A stretch of 18,492 bases of DNA from an uncultured Eggerthellaceae bacterium. GTDB lineage: Bacteria > Actinomycetota > Coriobacteriia > Coriobacteriales > Eggerthellaceae. Positions 1 through 6,385 of this stretch are shown here, one piece after another; within the stretch, counting starts at the first letter, position 1, and every line of letters starts with the position of its first letter. The notes below the pieces were generated by a model. It had not been told where the DNA came from and did no database searches. It was given only the letters and a program-made list of their open reading frames with translations. The position numbers were made by a program, and so were the translations under genes. The DNA lies in contig CAJUFC010000190.1 in assembly GCA_910585565.1 (NCBI GenBank), forward strand, positions 1-18,492. Reading direction: 5' to 3'.

Positions 1-19
1 CCCTTTTCCCTCTTCTCGA

Positions 20-131
20 GAAACTAGTACCCCCTAGTTTCCCACGGAGGCTCCCCCTAGCCTCCAACAGCCGAGCATCGGTTCCCCCGACCGATGCGCA
101 GAGAGGGGCGGTTTTACAGCCGCCCCTCTTT
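20..131 (+). ncRNA. Candidate small RNA or 3' UTR: three C-loop hairpins plus terminator
   Basis: Three short perfect hairpins follow each other. The first has arms 20-27/34-41 and loop TACCCC. The second has arms 46-52/59-65 and loop CCCCCT. The third has arms 75-82/90-97 and loop TCCCCCG. A fourth, GC-rich hairpin (102-111/120-129) looks like an intrinsic terminator. All three non-terminator loops expose four or five consecutive C residues, and the region is non-coding as far as I can tell. Small RNAs of Firmicutes such as LhrC present CU-rich loops that pair with ribosome binding sites, and this array has the same general layout. The 5' end lies outside the window, so it could equally be the 3' UTR of an upstream gene. 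The structure is seen directly; the function is inferred. Confidence 0.5.
102..131 (+). terminator. Intrinsic terminator closing the upstream transcript
   Basis: A perfect 10-bp stem AGAGGGGCGG / CCGCCCCTCT with loop TTTTACAG (112-119) is followed by CTTTC. The T tract is short, so efficiency may be modest. The same GAGAGGGGCGG stem start is used by the terminator at 14158-14190. The loop also carries a possible -35 box for the next gene. Confidence 0.65.
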
Positions 132-142
132 CATGCTATACG
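113..142 (+). promoter_or_regulatory. Possible promoter of the NUDIX gene, -35 inside a terminator loop
   Basis: TTTACA (113-118) is followed by an 18-bp spacer and TATACG (137-142). The last is preceded by TGC, which makes an extended -10. The -35 hexamer lies in the loop of the upstream terminator. The leader to the NUDIX start would be about 130 nt and contains the 11-mer GCGGCAAACGA twice, at 150-160 and 202-212. The match is reasonable but not proven. Confidence 0.4.
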
Positions 143-274
143 GGGTAGGGCGGCAAACGAAGGTTAGTCGCACGGTCGCGTGAGGCGCGTGAAGGCCGCG
201 TGCGGCAAACGACACGAATGATGGGCGGCAGACAGAACTGACCAAGCCACGGATGACTTTCGAAGGTGGTTGCT

Positions 275-976
275 ATGGCTCTTGCAAACGACACGACTGC
301 GACGAACACCCCCAAGCTGCTGGATGTGCGGCTCGTTTCGGGTGGCTGGATCAACAAATACATCTTGACGTACGAAATGCCTGACGGCACGCAGTACGAA
401 TACGAGGCGGTGTCCCGCAAGGGCCTGGAGGCATACAGGGACGCGCTCGAGCAGAATGCCGAAGGCGACCGGCGTGACCCGCTGGCGGCGGACGCGGTGT
501 GCATCGTGCCCATATTGCCGGATGATTCGCTGCTGCTGATCAAGGAGTTTCGCTACGCCGTAAACGGCTGGGTGATAGCGTTTCCTGCGGGGCTCGTCGA
601 GCCGGGCGAGAGCTTGCGCGCGTGCATCGACCGCGAGCTGCGCGAAGAGACCGGCTATCAGGTGCGCACCGACTTCGATGGCGACCCCATCATGCCGCTG
701 CCGCAGAGCGGGTATTCGTCGGTCGGCATGGGCGAGGAGAACGTGCGCGTGGTGATTGCGTACGTGGAGCCTGCGGGTGACGCGCGCCCCGAGCCTTCGG
801 AGCTCATCGAGGTGTTCGAGCTGCCGCGTGCAGAGGCAGGCGACTTCCTCGACAACAACACGGACCTGATCGGCACGCGTTGCCAGTTGCTGCTGGAGGC
901 AGTGCGGCGCATCAACGTGCTGCGCAAGAGGCTCGTCCTCGCGCAGAACCCTCTCACGAGCGAGGACTTCGCATAA
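275..976 (+). CDS. NUDIX hydrolase, ADP-ribose pyrophosphatase-like
   Basis: This encodes a cytosolic hydrolase that splits a nucleoside diphosphate linked to another group; the likely substrate is ADP-ribose or a nucleotide sugar. The complete NUDIX box is visible at about residues 107-129: G, five residues, E, seven residues, then REL-EE-GY, which carries the metal-binding glutamates. After the box, where ADP-ribose pyrophosphatases usually have a conserved proline, the sequence reads YSSVGMGEEN. The Pro is therefore replaced by Val, and substrate specificity is uncertain. I chose ATG 275 because GAAGGTGG (262-269) is correctly spaced for it; a GTG at 266 in the same frame would add three residues. 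The gene is monocistronic as far as visible and converges with yerC, with only 26 bp between the stop codons. Confidence 0.85.
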   Translation: MALANDTTATNTPKLLDVRLVSGGWINKYILTYEMPDGTQYEYEAVSRKGLEAYRDALEQNAEGDRRDPLAADAVCIVPILPDDSLLLIKEFRYAVNGWVIAFPAGLVEPGESLRACIDRELREETGYQVRTDFDGDPIMPLPQSGYSSVGMGEENVRVVIAYVEPAGDARPEPSELIEVFELPRAEAGDFLDNNTDLIGTRCQLLLEAVRRINVLRKRLVLAQNPLTSEDFA

Positions 977-1002
977 GCAGGATGGGCGAGAGCGGCATGC
1001 CC

Positions 1003-1302
1003 CTATTCGGCAGCGTCGAGGAGGTCGAGCGCCTTGACGTAGCCGCCGGCGCCGTAGCTCAGGCACTTGGATACGCGCGCGATGGTGGTGGCCGAAGCGC
1101 CGGTCGTCTTTTCGATGGCCGAGTAGGGCTTGCCTTCGCGCAAGAGGCGCGCCACGGCCAGCCGCTGCGACGTCTCGCGAATCTCGCGAACGGTGAATAG
1201 GTCTTCGAGCAGGGCGAAGATATCGTCCTCGTCGTCCATCGCGGCGAGCGTGCGCAGGAGGTCGTCAACGTCTTTGCTGCGTATGTTCTTGGTGTCTGGC
1301 AT
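1003..1302 (-). CDS. yerC: TrpR-like DNA-binding protein of the YerC/YecD family
   Basis: A 99-residue protein recognisable as the small YerC/YecD family related to the tryptophan repressor. The acidic N-terminal half (DDLLRTLAAMDDEDD) is helical. LFTVREIRETSQRLAVARLL is the conserved family core, followed by the helix-turn-helix GKPYSAIEKTTGASATTIAR, where TTGASATTIAR would be the recognition helix. In this family the ligand and targets are mostly unknown, so no tryptophan link should be assumed. AGAGGT lies 7 nt before ATG. No promoter is visible in the 153 bp that separate it from cimA, so it is probably read through from ilvE-cimA. Its stop lies 26 bp from the stop of the convergent NUDIX gene, with no clear terminator between them. 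Confidence 0.85.
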   Translation of the reverse strand: MPDTKNIRSKDVDDLLRTLAAMDDEDDIFALLEDLFTVREIRETSQRLAVARLLREGKPYSAIEKTTGASATTIARVSKCLSYGAGGYVKALDLLDAAE

Positions 1303-1318
1303 ATCTCGTACCTCTGCT

Positions 1319-1450
1319 GGCTGTAGGCTGTAGGCTGTAGGCTGTCGGGCTGCTAGGTGCGGCCGCTGGCTGCTGACTGTCGGGTGCGGCCGCCGGCTTA
1401 TCGGTCGCTGGCTGCCGGTCGACAGCCGTTTGGCCGCTTGGCCGCTGGCT
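1319..1450. repeat. GGCTG-rich short repeats between yerC and cimA
   Basis: The heptamer GGCTGTA occurs three times head to tail (1319-1325, 1326-1332, 1333-1339), and GGCTGTC follows at 1340-1346. Further GGCTG pentamers recur up to 1450. The 15-mer GGTGCGGCCGCTGGC (1356-1370) returns with one mismatch at 1383-1397. It fills nearly the whole cimA-yerC gap and has no good start codon or ribosome binding site of its own. It looks like slippage-prone DNA or a degenerate interspersed repeat. Confidence 0.7.
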
Positions 1451-1455
1451 GACGG

Positions 1456-3039
1456 CTACTGACGCTGTCGTATCAAGCCGTATTCTATCGATTCCACGAG
1501 CGCGTTCCAACAGGCTTCGAGGATGTTCTCGCTCACGCCAATCGTGCCGAACTGTCCTTGGCGGTCGGCCGTCGTGATGGTCACGCGGGTGACCGCGCCG
1601 GTGCCTTGGCTCTCGTCGGGCAGGCGCACCTTGAAATCGACGAGCTCCATGTCGGCCACCTCGGGGTAGAACTCGGTGATGGCCATGCGCAGCGCATTGT
1701 CGAGCGCCCCGACAGGGCCGGTGCCTTCGCCGGTCGTTACCAGGCGCTCGTCGCCGACGTGTATCTTGATGGTGGCCTCGGAGGCCGCATCCTTGGCAAG
1801 CGCACCCACATCCTCGCGGTCATCCACGATGACGCGCCAGCTTTCCAAGGTGAAGGCGGGGCGATAGGTGTCCAGGTGGCGCATGATCAGCAAGGCCAGC
1901 GAGCCGTCGGCCACCTCGTAGGTGTAGCCCTTGGCCTCGCGTGCCTTGATGTCGTCCAAGATCGCCTGCACGTCCACGTCGCTAGCCGTGAGGTCGAACC
2001 CGAGCAGTGACGCCTTCTGCAAAAGAGAGGCCTTGCCGGCGAGCTCGCTGACAACCATGTGGGATGCGTTGCCGACGCGTTCGGGGCTGATGTGCTCGTA
2101 TGCTTCGGGAAAGCGCGCGATGGCGCTGGCGTGCAGGCCGCCCTTGTGGGCGAAGGCCGACCGTCCGACATACGGGTAGTGCGCCGGGACAGATACGCCG
2201 GCTACCTCGGCGACGAAGTGAGATACCGCCGTCAGGTCGCGCAGCGAAGCGCCGCCGACAGCCTCCATGCCCATCTTGAGCTCAAGGTCGGCAATGACCG
2301 TTGCGAGGTCGGTGTTGCCGACGCGCTCGCCGATGCCGCCAATGGTGCCCTGCACTTGGCGGATGCCGACGCGCACCGCGGCCAGCGAATTGGCGACGGC
2401 GCAGCCCGAGTCATTGTGGCAGTGGATGCCGAATTGCTGGCCTGGCAGCGCAGCCACGGCGGCCCCGGCAATCTCTTCGATGTCGAAGGGCAGCATGCCG
2501 CCGTTCGTCTCGCACAGCGTGATGCAGTCGGCTCCGGCCTCGTGGGCGGCGCGAATGCACGCGAGCGCGTAGCCTGCGTCGGACCGCCAGCCGTCGAAGA
2601 AGTGCTCGGCGTCGAAGATGACCTCGAGCCCGGCTGCCTTCAAAAACGCAACCGAGTCGGCTATCATGCGCAGGTTTTCCTCGAGCGTTGTCTGCAGCGC
2701 GCGCGTGACTTGCGCATCCCATGTCTTGCCGACGATGGTCGCTGCGGCAGCGCCGCTGGCGACGAGGTCGGCAAGCCCCGCGTCTTCGCAGGCCGCAACG
2801 CCCTTTTTGCATGTGTTGCCAAACGCCGCGAGGCGTGCGTGGGCAAGCGGCTCGCGGCGCAGTTCCTCAAAAAAGGCGATGTCTTTGGGGTTGGAGGCCG
2901 GAAAGCCCCCCTCGATATAGTCGATGCCGAACGCATCGAGCCGCCGCGCGACGAGCAGCTTGTCTTCCAGCGAGAAGTTGATGCCCTCGCACTGGCCCCC
3001 GTCGCGCAGCGTGGTGTCGTAGGTGAATACCCGCTCCAT
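1456..3039 (-). CDS. cimA: (R)-citramalate synthase
   Basis: It condenses pyruvate with acetyl-CoA to citramalate, the entry to isoleucine synthesis that bypasses threonine deaminase. The 527 residues match the length of the family. YDTTLRDGGQCEG (residues 7-19) is the catalytic Arg-Asp motif of the HMGL/isopropylmalate synthase superfamily. HCHND (206-210) supplies metal ligands, and GIGERVGN (235-242) is the second signature. The C-terminal part from about residue 400 has the LeuA-type dimerisation/regulatory fold, ending VTITTADRQGQFGTIGVSENI. The distinction from 2-isopropylmalate synthase rests on overall resemblance to the 520-540-residue citramalate synthase group and on LRDGGQCEG instead of LRDGEQ. 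Its ATG overlaps the stop of ilvE by one base (TAATG), a sign of translational coupling. Confidence 0.9.
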   Translation of the reverse strand: MERVFTYDTTLRDGGQCEGINFSLEDKLLVARRLDAFGIDYIEGGFPASNPKDIAFFEELRREPLAHARLAAFGNTCKKGVAACEDAGLADLVASGAAAATIVGKTWDAQVTRALQTTLEENLRMIADSVAFLKAAGLEVIFDAEHFFDGWRSDAGYALACIRAAHEAGADCITLCETNGGMLPFDIEEIAGAAVAALPGQQFGIHCHNDSGCAVANSLAAVRVGIRQVQGTIGGIGERVGNTDLATVIADLELKMGMEAVGGASLRDLTAVSHFVAEVAGVSVPAHYPYVGRSAFAHKGGLHASAIARFPEAYEHISPERVGNASHMVVSELAGKASLLQKASLLGFDLTASDVDVQAILDDIKAREAKGYTYEVADGSLALLIMRHLDTYRPAFTLESWRVIVDDREDVGALAKDAASEATIKIHVGDERLVTTGEGTGPVGALDNALRMAITEFYPEVADMELVDFKVRLPDESQGTGAVTRVTITTADRQGQFGTIGVSENILEACWNALVESIEYGLIRQRQ

Positions 3040-3962
3040 TACACCTCGGTCAGCCAGTCGGCGTACTCTTCGATGTGGCCATAGCAGACGTCGAAGAAGC
3101 GCTTTTGCAGCTGCTGGGTGATTTCGCCGGGCTTGCCGATGCGCCGTCCGTCAACCGAGCCGATGGGCGTCAGCTCAGCGGCCGAGCCGGTCATGAACAC
3201 CTCGTCGGCGATGTAGAGGTCCGAGCGCGTCAGGCTCTCCTCGATGACGGGGATATCCAGCTCCTCGGCCAGCACGATGACCGAGTCGCGCGTGATGCCC
3301 TCCAACACGCCGTCAGACAGCGGCGGAGTCGACAGGATGCCGTCGCGCACGACAAACAGGTTCTCGCCGGTGCCCTCGCACACGAGCCCTTCTTCGTTCA
3401 GCATGATGGCCTCGGCGTAGCCGTGCTCCTTGGCTTCCAGCTTGGCCATGAGCGAGTTGAAATAGGCGGCGGTCGCCTTGACGGCCGGCGGAATCGCGTT
3501 GATGGAGCGCTGGCGCCACGACGAGATGCCGACATTGATGCCGTTGGCGAGCGCGTCGGGCCCGAGGTAGGCATCCCACGGCCAGCAGGCGATGACCACG
3601 TCGGTGGGCGCGCCTGACGGGTCGACGCCCATGACGCCGTAGCCGCGATACACGATGGGGCGGATGTAGCACGACGGCAGCTTGTTCGCGCGGATGACCT
3701 CGACGGTTGCCGCGCACAGCTCCTCTACCGTGTAGGGCAGCTCGATGGACGCGATCTTGGCCGAGCGGTGCAGGCGCTCCATGTGGTCTTGCAGGCGAAA
3801 CACGAAGCTCTTGTCAGAGTCGGGGTCCTTGTAGCAGCGAATGCCCTCGAACACGCCCGAGCCGTAGTGCAGCGAGTGCGACAGCACATGGGTGGTTGCC
3901 TCAGCCCAGGGCACCAGCTCGCCATTTTTCCATATGTAATCGACTTCCGTTATGTCTGCCAT
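3039..3962 (-). CDS. ilvE: Branched-chain amino acid aminotransferase
   Basis: A class IV pyridoxal-phosphate transaminase catalysing the last step of isoleucine, leucine and valine synthesis with glutamate as donor. The 307 residues are the normal length. The PLP lysine is K162 in IPPAVKATAAYFNS. Further family marks are SLHYGSGVFEGIRCY (about 30-44), LVCEGTGENLFVV, LEGITRDSV, YIADEVFMTGSAAELTPI and a VDGRRIG segment near the end. AGAGGGGG (3970-3977, minus strand) stands 7 nt before the ATG. It is the first gene of an ilvE-cimA(-yerC) unit and lies downstream of glnN, whose product furnishes amide nitrogen and, indirectly, glutamate. A terminator-like hairpin sits only 28 nt before its start. 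Confidence 0.93.
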   Translation of the reverse strand: MADITEVDYIWKNGELVPWAEATTHVLSHSLHYGSGVFEGIRCYKDPDSDKSFVFRLQDHMERLHRSAKIASIELPYTVEELCAATVEVIRANKLPSCYIRPIVYRGYGVMGVDPSGAPTDVVIACWPWDAYLGPDALANGINVGISSWRQRSINAIPPAVKATAAYFNSLMAKLEAKEHGYAEAIMLNEEGLVCEGTGENLFVVRDGILSTPPLSDGVLEGITRDSVIVLAEELDIPVIEESLTRSDLYIADEVFMTGSAAELTPIGSVDGRRIGKPGEITQQLQKRFFDVCYGHIEEYADWLTEV

Positions 3963-3984
3963 GAGATTGCCCCCTCTTGAATAT

Positions 3985-4036
3985 AAAAATGATGCTGCCC
4001 ATTATAGCTATTGGCGGCCATAAGCTGGGCAGCATC
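3985..4036 (-). terminator. Terminator of glnN (or attenuator before ilvE)
   Basis: An 11-bp perfect inverted repeat GATGCTGCCCA (3991-4001) / TGGGCAGCATC (4026-4036) can be extended inward by TTAT (4002-4005) pairing with ATAA (4020-4023) with a 2-nt bulge. On the minus strand it is followed by ATTTTTATATT, so it terminates transcription coming from glnN. It ends only about 28 nt before the ilvE start, so it could also act as an attenuator in the ilvE leader. I see no leader peptide rich in branched-chain residues. Confidence 0.7.
4001..4006 (-). promoter_or_regulatory. Possible -10 box of ilvE inside the terminator hairpin
   Basis: Read on the minus strand, these bases are a perfect TATAAT at the inner edge of the glnN terminator arm. 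Transcription would begin about 30-35 nt before the ilvE ATG, leaving a short leader with the ribosome site. No TTGACA-like hexamer is found 16-19 bp upstream and there is no TGn extension, so the call rests on the -10 alone and on the absence of other space for a promoter. Confidence 0.35.
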
Positions 4037-4054
4037 GCAACTGACGTATGCGGG

Positions 4055-4095
4055 CGCGTGCAGGGCGCATCCACGGACGCGTGCAGGGCGCATCC
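4055..4095. repeat. Perfect 18-bp direct repeat downstream of glnN
   Basis: CGCGTGCAGGGCGCATCC occurs at 4055-4072 and again at 4078-4095, separated by ACGGA, giving a 23-bp period. It lies in the 80 bp between the glnN stop and the terminator hairpin. Within each copy GCGC sits at the centre, but there is no long dyad. It may be a duplication or a pair of protein sites; no function can be read from it. Confidence 0.75.
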
Positions 4096-4115
4096 CGAGC
4101 GCGCCCCGATAACGT

Positions 4116-6209
4116 CTACGCGTAGAACAGAATCTCGTTGTAAGTCGGCACCGGCCAGGTCTCGCGTTCGACGATGATCTCCATCGCGTCGACGGCGTCA
4201 CGCAGGTCGTCCATCACCGGGACAATCTCGTGCGCGTTCATGTCGGCGCGCTTTTGCTGGTCCTCGATCTCGAGCGAGGCGTAGTGCAGCTCGTGCAGCT
4301 TGGCGAGATGGTCGTTGATGCGCGTGGCGCCCTCCATGAGCGTGGCGAGCTTGGCCTCTTGCGCAGACGTGTCGGCGCTCGGCAGCACTTGCTTTACCTT
4401 CCAGAGGTTTTCGGCCACCTCGGCAGCAAAGCGGTTGATGGCTGGCAGGTAGTCGCGGCGCACGAGGCGCTTCATCGTGCGTATCTCGATGTTGAGCGTC
4501 TTGTTGTACTTCTCGAGCTTGACCTCGTAGCGGCTGCGCACCTCGGTCTCGCTGAGCACGTGGAACTCCTCGAAGAGGTCAATCGACTTCTGCGAGATGA
4601 GGCACGGCAGGGCGTCTGCCGTCGTCTTGTGGTTGGCCAGTCCGCGCCGTGCCGCCTCGATGGGCCACTCGTCCGAATAGCCGTCGCCGTTGAAGATGAT
4701 GCGCTGATGGTCGCGCAGGGTGCGCTTGACGTAGTCTTTGGCAGCGTCCTCGAACTCGTCGGCAGGCACGCCCTCCATCGAGTCGGCGAACTCCTTGAGC
4801 GATTTGGCCATGGCCGTGTTGAGGATCATGTTGCAGTCAGAGAGGTTTTGCTGCGAGCCCGGCATGCGGAACTCGAACTTGTTGCCCGTGAAGGCAAACG
4901 GCGAGGTGCGGTTGCGGTCGGTGTTGTCCTTGAGGAAGTTGGGCAGCTCGTCCACGCCCAGGTCCATCTCGGTGCGCTTGGCCGACTTGTAGGCGTCGTC
5001 TCCCGCGACGAGCGCTTCCACGACGCGCCCCAGCTCGTCGCCCAAAAACATCGACACGATGGCTGGAGGCGCCTCGTTGGCGCCCAGGCGGTGGTCGTTG
5101 CCCGCCGAGGCTGCCGACATGCGCAAGAGCTCCTGATAATCGTCAACTGCCTGCACGACGCCGGCCAGAAACACCATGAACTGCAGGTTGGCTATGGGGT
5201 TCTCGCCCGGGTCGAGCAGGTTTTTCCCGTCAGCTGACAGCGACCAGTTGTTGTGCTTGCCCGAGCCGTTGATGTGCTCGAAGGGCTTTTCGTGCTCGAG
5301 GCAGACCAGCCCGTAGTGCGAAGCCAAAAGGCGCATCTCCTCCATCGTCAGGAGGTTTTGGTCGACCGCGCGGTTGGCGTTGGAGAACAGCGGCGCCAGC
5401 TCGTGCTGGCAGGGTGCCACCTCGTTGTGCTTGGTCTTGGCCGGCACGCCCAGCTTCCACAGCTCGTCGTCCAGCTCCTTCATGAAGTTGTTCACGCTCG
5501 GGCGGATGGCGCCGAAATAGTGCTCTTCCAGCTCTTGGCCCTTGCACGGCGAATAGCCGAACAGCGTGCGTCCCGTCAGCACCAGGTCGAGCCGCTTCTC
5601 GTAGTCCTTCTCCGAGATGAGGAAGTACTCTTGCTCGGCGCCCAGCGTCGCGACAACGCGCTGGTGCGGCTTGCCGAACAGCTCGAGCACGCGGTTGGCC
5701 TGCACGTCAACGGCTTTCATCGAGCGCAGCAGCGGCGTCTTTTTGTCCAGCGCCTCGCCGTTGTACGAGCAAAACGCCGTCGGGATGCACAGCACCTCGT
5801 CTTTGATGAACGCAAACGAGGTGGGGTCCCAGGCGGTGTAGCCGCGCGCCTCGAACGTCGCGCGCAGGCCGCCCGACGGGAACGACGACGCATCAGGCTC
5901 GCCCTGGATGAGCTCCTTGCCGGAGAACGTCATGATGGCATGCCCGTCGTCGATGGGGTCGATGAAGCTGTCGTGCTTCTCGGACGTGATGCCGGATAGG
6001 GGCTGGAACCAATGCGTGTAGTGCGTGGCCCCCAGCTCGATGGCCCATTCCTTCATGGCGTGGGCCACGACGTTGGCGACCTCGAGGTCGAGGGGCTCGC
6101 CGCCCTTGATGGTCTTGAGCAGCTGCTTGTACGTTGCTGACGGCAGGCGCTCTTGCATCGTGTGCTCGTCAAAGACCCGCTGACCATAGATTTCCATAAC
6201 GTCCGACAT
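4116..6209 (-). CDS. glnN: Glutamine synthetase type III
   Basis: It makes glutamine from glutamate, ammonia and ATP in the cytosol. At 697 residues it has the size of the GSIII class (about 700), clearly longer than GSI (about 450). FPSGGLRATFEARGYTAWD (110-128) is characteristic of GSIII. GAEQEY (190-195) carries a metal-binding glutamate, HNEVAPCQHE (261-270) and NGSGKHNNWS (314-323) are the glutamate/ATP-site motifs, and FEFRMPGS further on is the late arginine motif. AGGAG stands 7 nt before the ATG. It diverges from gpi across a 176-bp, comparatively AT-rich gap. GSIII enzymes are not known to be controlled by adenylylation, and no adenylylation loop is evident here. Many databases label this class glnA; glnN is used for GSIII specifically. 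Confidence 0.93.
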   Translation of the reverse strand: MSDVMEIYGQRVFDEHTMQERLPSATYKQLLKTIKGGEPLDLEVANVVAHAMKEWAIELGATHYTHWFQPLSGITSEKHDSFIDPIDDGHAIMTFSGKELIQGEPDASSFPSGGLRATFEARGYTAWDPTSFAFIKDEVLCIPTAFCSYNGEALDKKTPLLRSMKAVDVQANRVLELFGKPHQRVVATLGAEQEYFLISEKDYEKRLDLVLTGRTLFGYSPCKGQELEEHYFGAIRPSVNNFMKELDDELWKLGVPAKTKHNEVAPCQHELAPLFSNANRAVDQNLLTMEEMRLLASHYGLVCLEHEKPFEHINGSGKHNNWSLSADGKNLLDPGENPIANLQFMVFLAGVVQAVDDYQELLRMSAASAGNDHRLGANEAPPAIVSMFLGDELGRVVEALVAGDDAYKSAKRTEMDLGVDELPNFLKDNTDRNRTSPFAFTGNKFEFRMPGSQQNLSDCNMILNTAMAKSLKEFADSMEGVPADEFEDAAKDYVKRTLRDHQRIIFNGDGYSDEWPIEAARRGLANHKTTADALPCLISQKSIDLFEEFHVLSETEVRSRYEVKLEKYNKTLNIEIRTMKRLVRRDYLPAINRFAAEVAENLWKVKQVLPSADTSAQEAKLATLMEGATRINDHLAKLHELHYASLEIEDQQKRADMNAHEIVPVMDDLRDAVDAMEIIVERETWPVPTYNEILFYA

Positions 6210-6385
6210 CTGTGCGCTCCTAACGTCGTTGACCGGACTGGCTTTGATTGGGCTGGTTCGATGGTATCAATTGTTCATCAACTTTGTTTCGGGAGTTTTA
6301 CGAAGTTATTAACTGTAAAATAGTGAGAAGGCTTATTAAGGTTGTTCTTCCAGGTCGCTTTTGGCCGCGTGCAAGGGGTGAAACG
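6210..6385. other. Divergent intergenic region between glnN and gpi
   Basis: The stretch 6260-6350 is visibly more AT-rich than its flanks, as expected for a shared regulatory region. On the plus strand TAAAAT (6316-6321) is a possible -10 for gpi, but no convincing -35 is found at the right distance. GTTATTAAC (6305-6313) is a near-palindrome that could be an operator half. I see no riboswitch or stable hairpin. Confidence 0.4.

Noticed and set aside
1265..1510. 81-codon minus-strand frame across the GGCTG repeats
   Set aside because: It overlaps both cimA and yerC ends in another frame and its Pro/Ala/Gln-rich product just reflects the repeat DNA.
3963..4115. T-box or leader-peptide attenuator before ilvE
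   Set aside because: No T-box sequence, no specifier-type structure and no short frame rich in Ile, Leu or Val is seen; a simple terminator explains the hairpin better.
6210..6385. Glutamine or glucosamine-type riboswitch in the divergent glnN-pgi gap
   Set aside because: The segment is too short and AT-rich, with no stable multi-stem structure that I can fold by eye.
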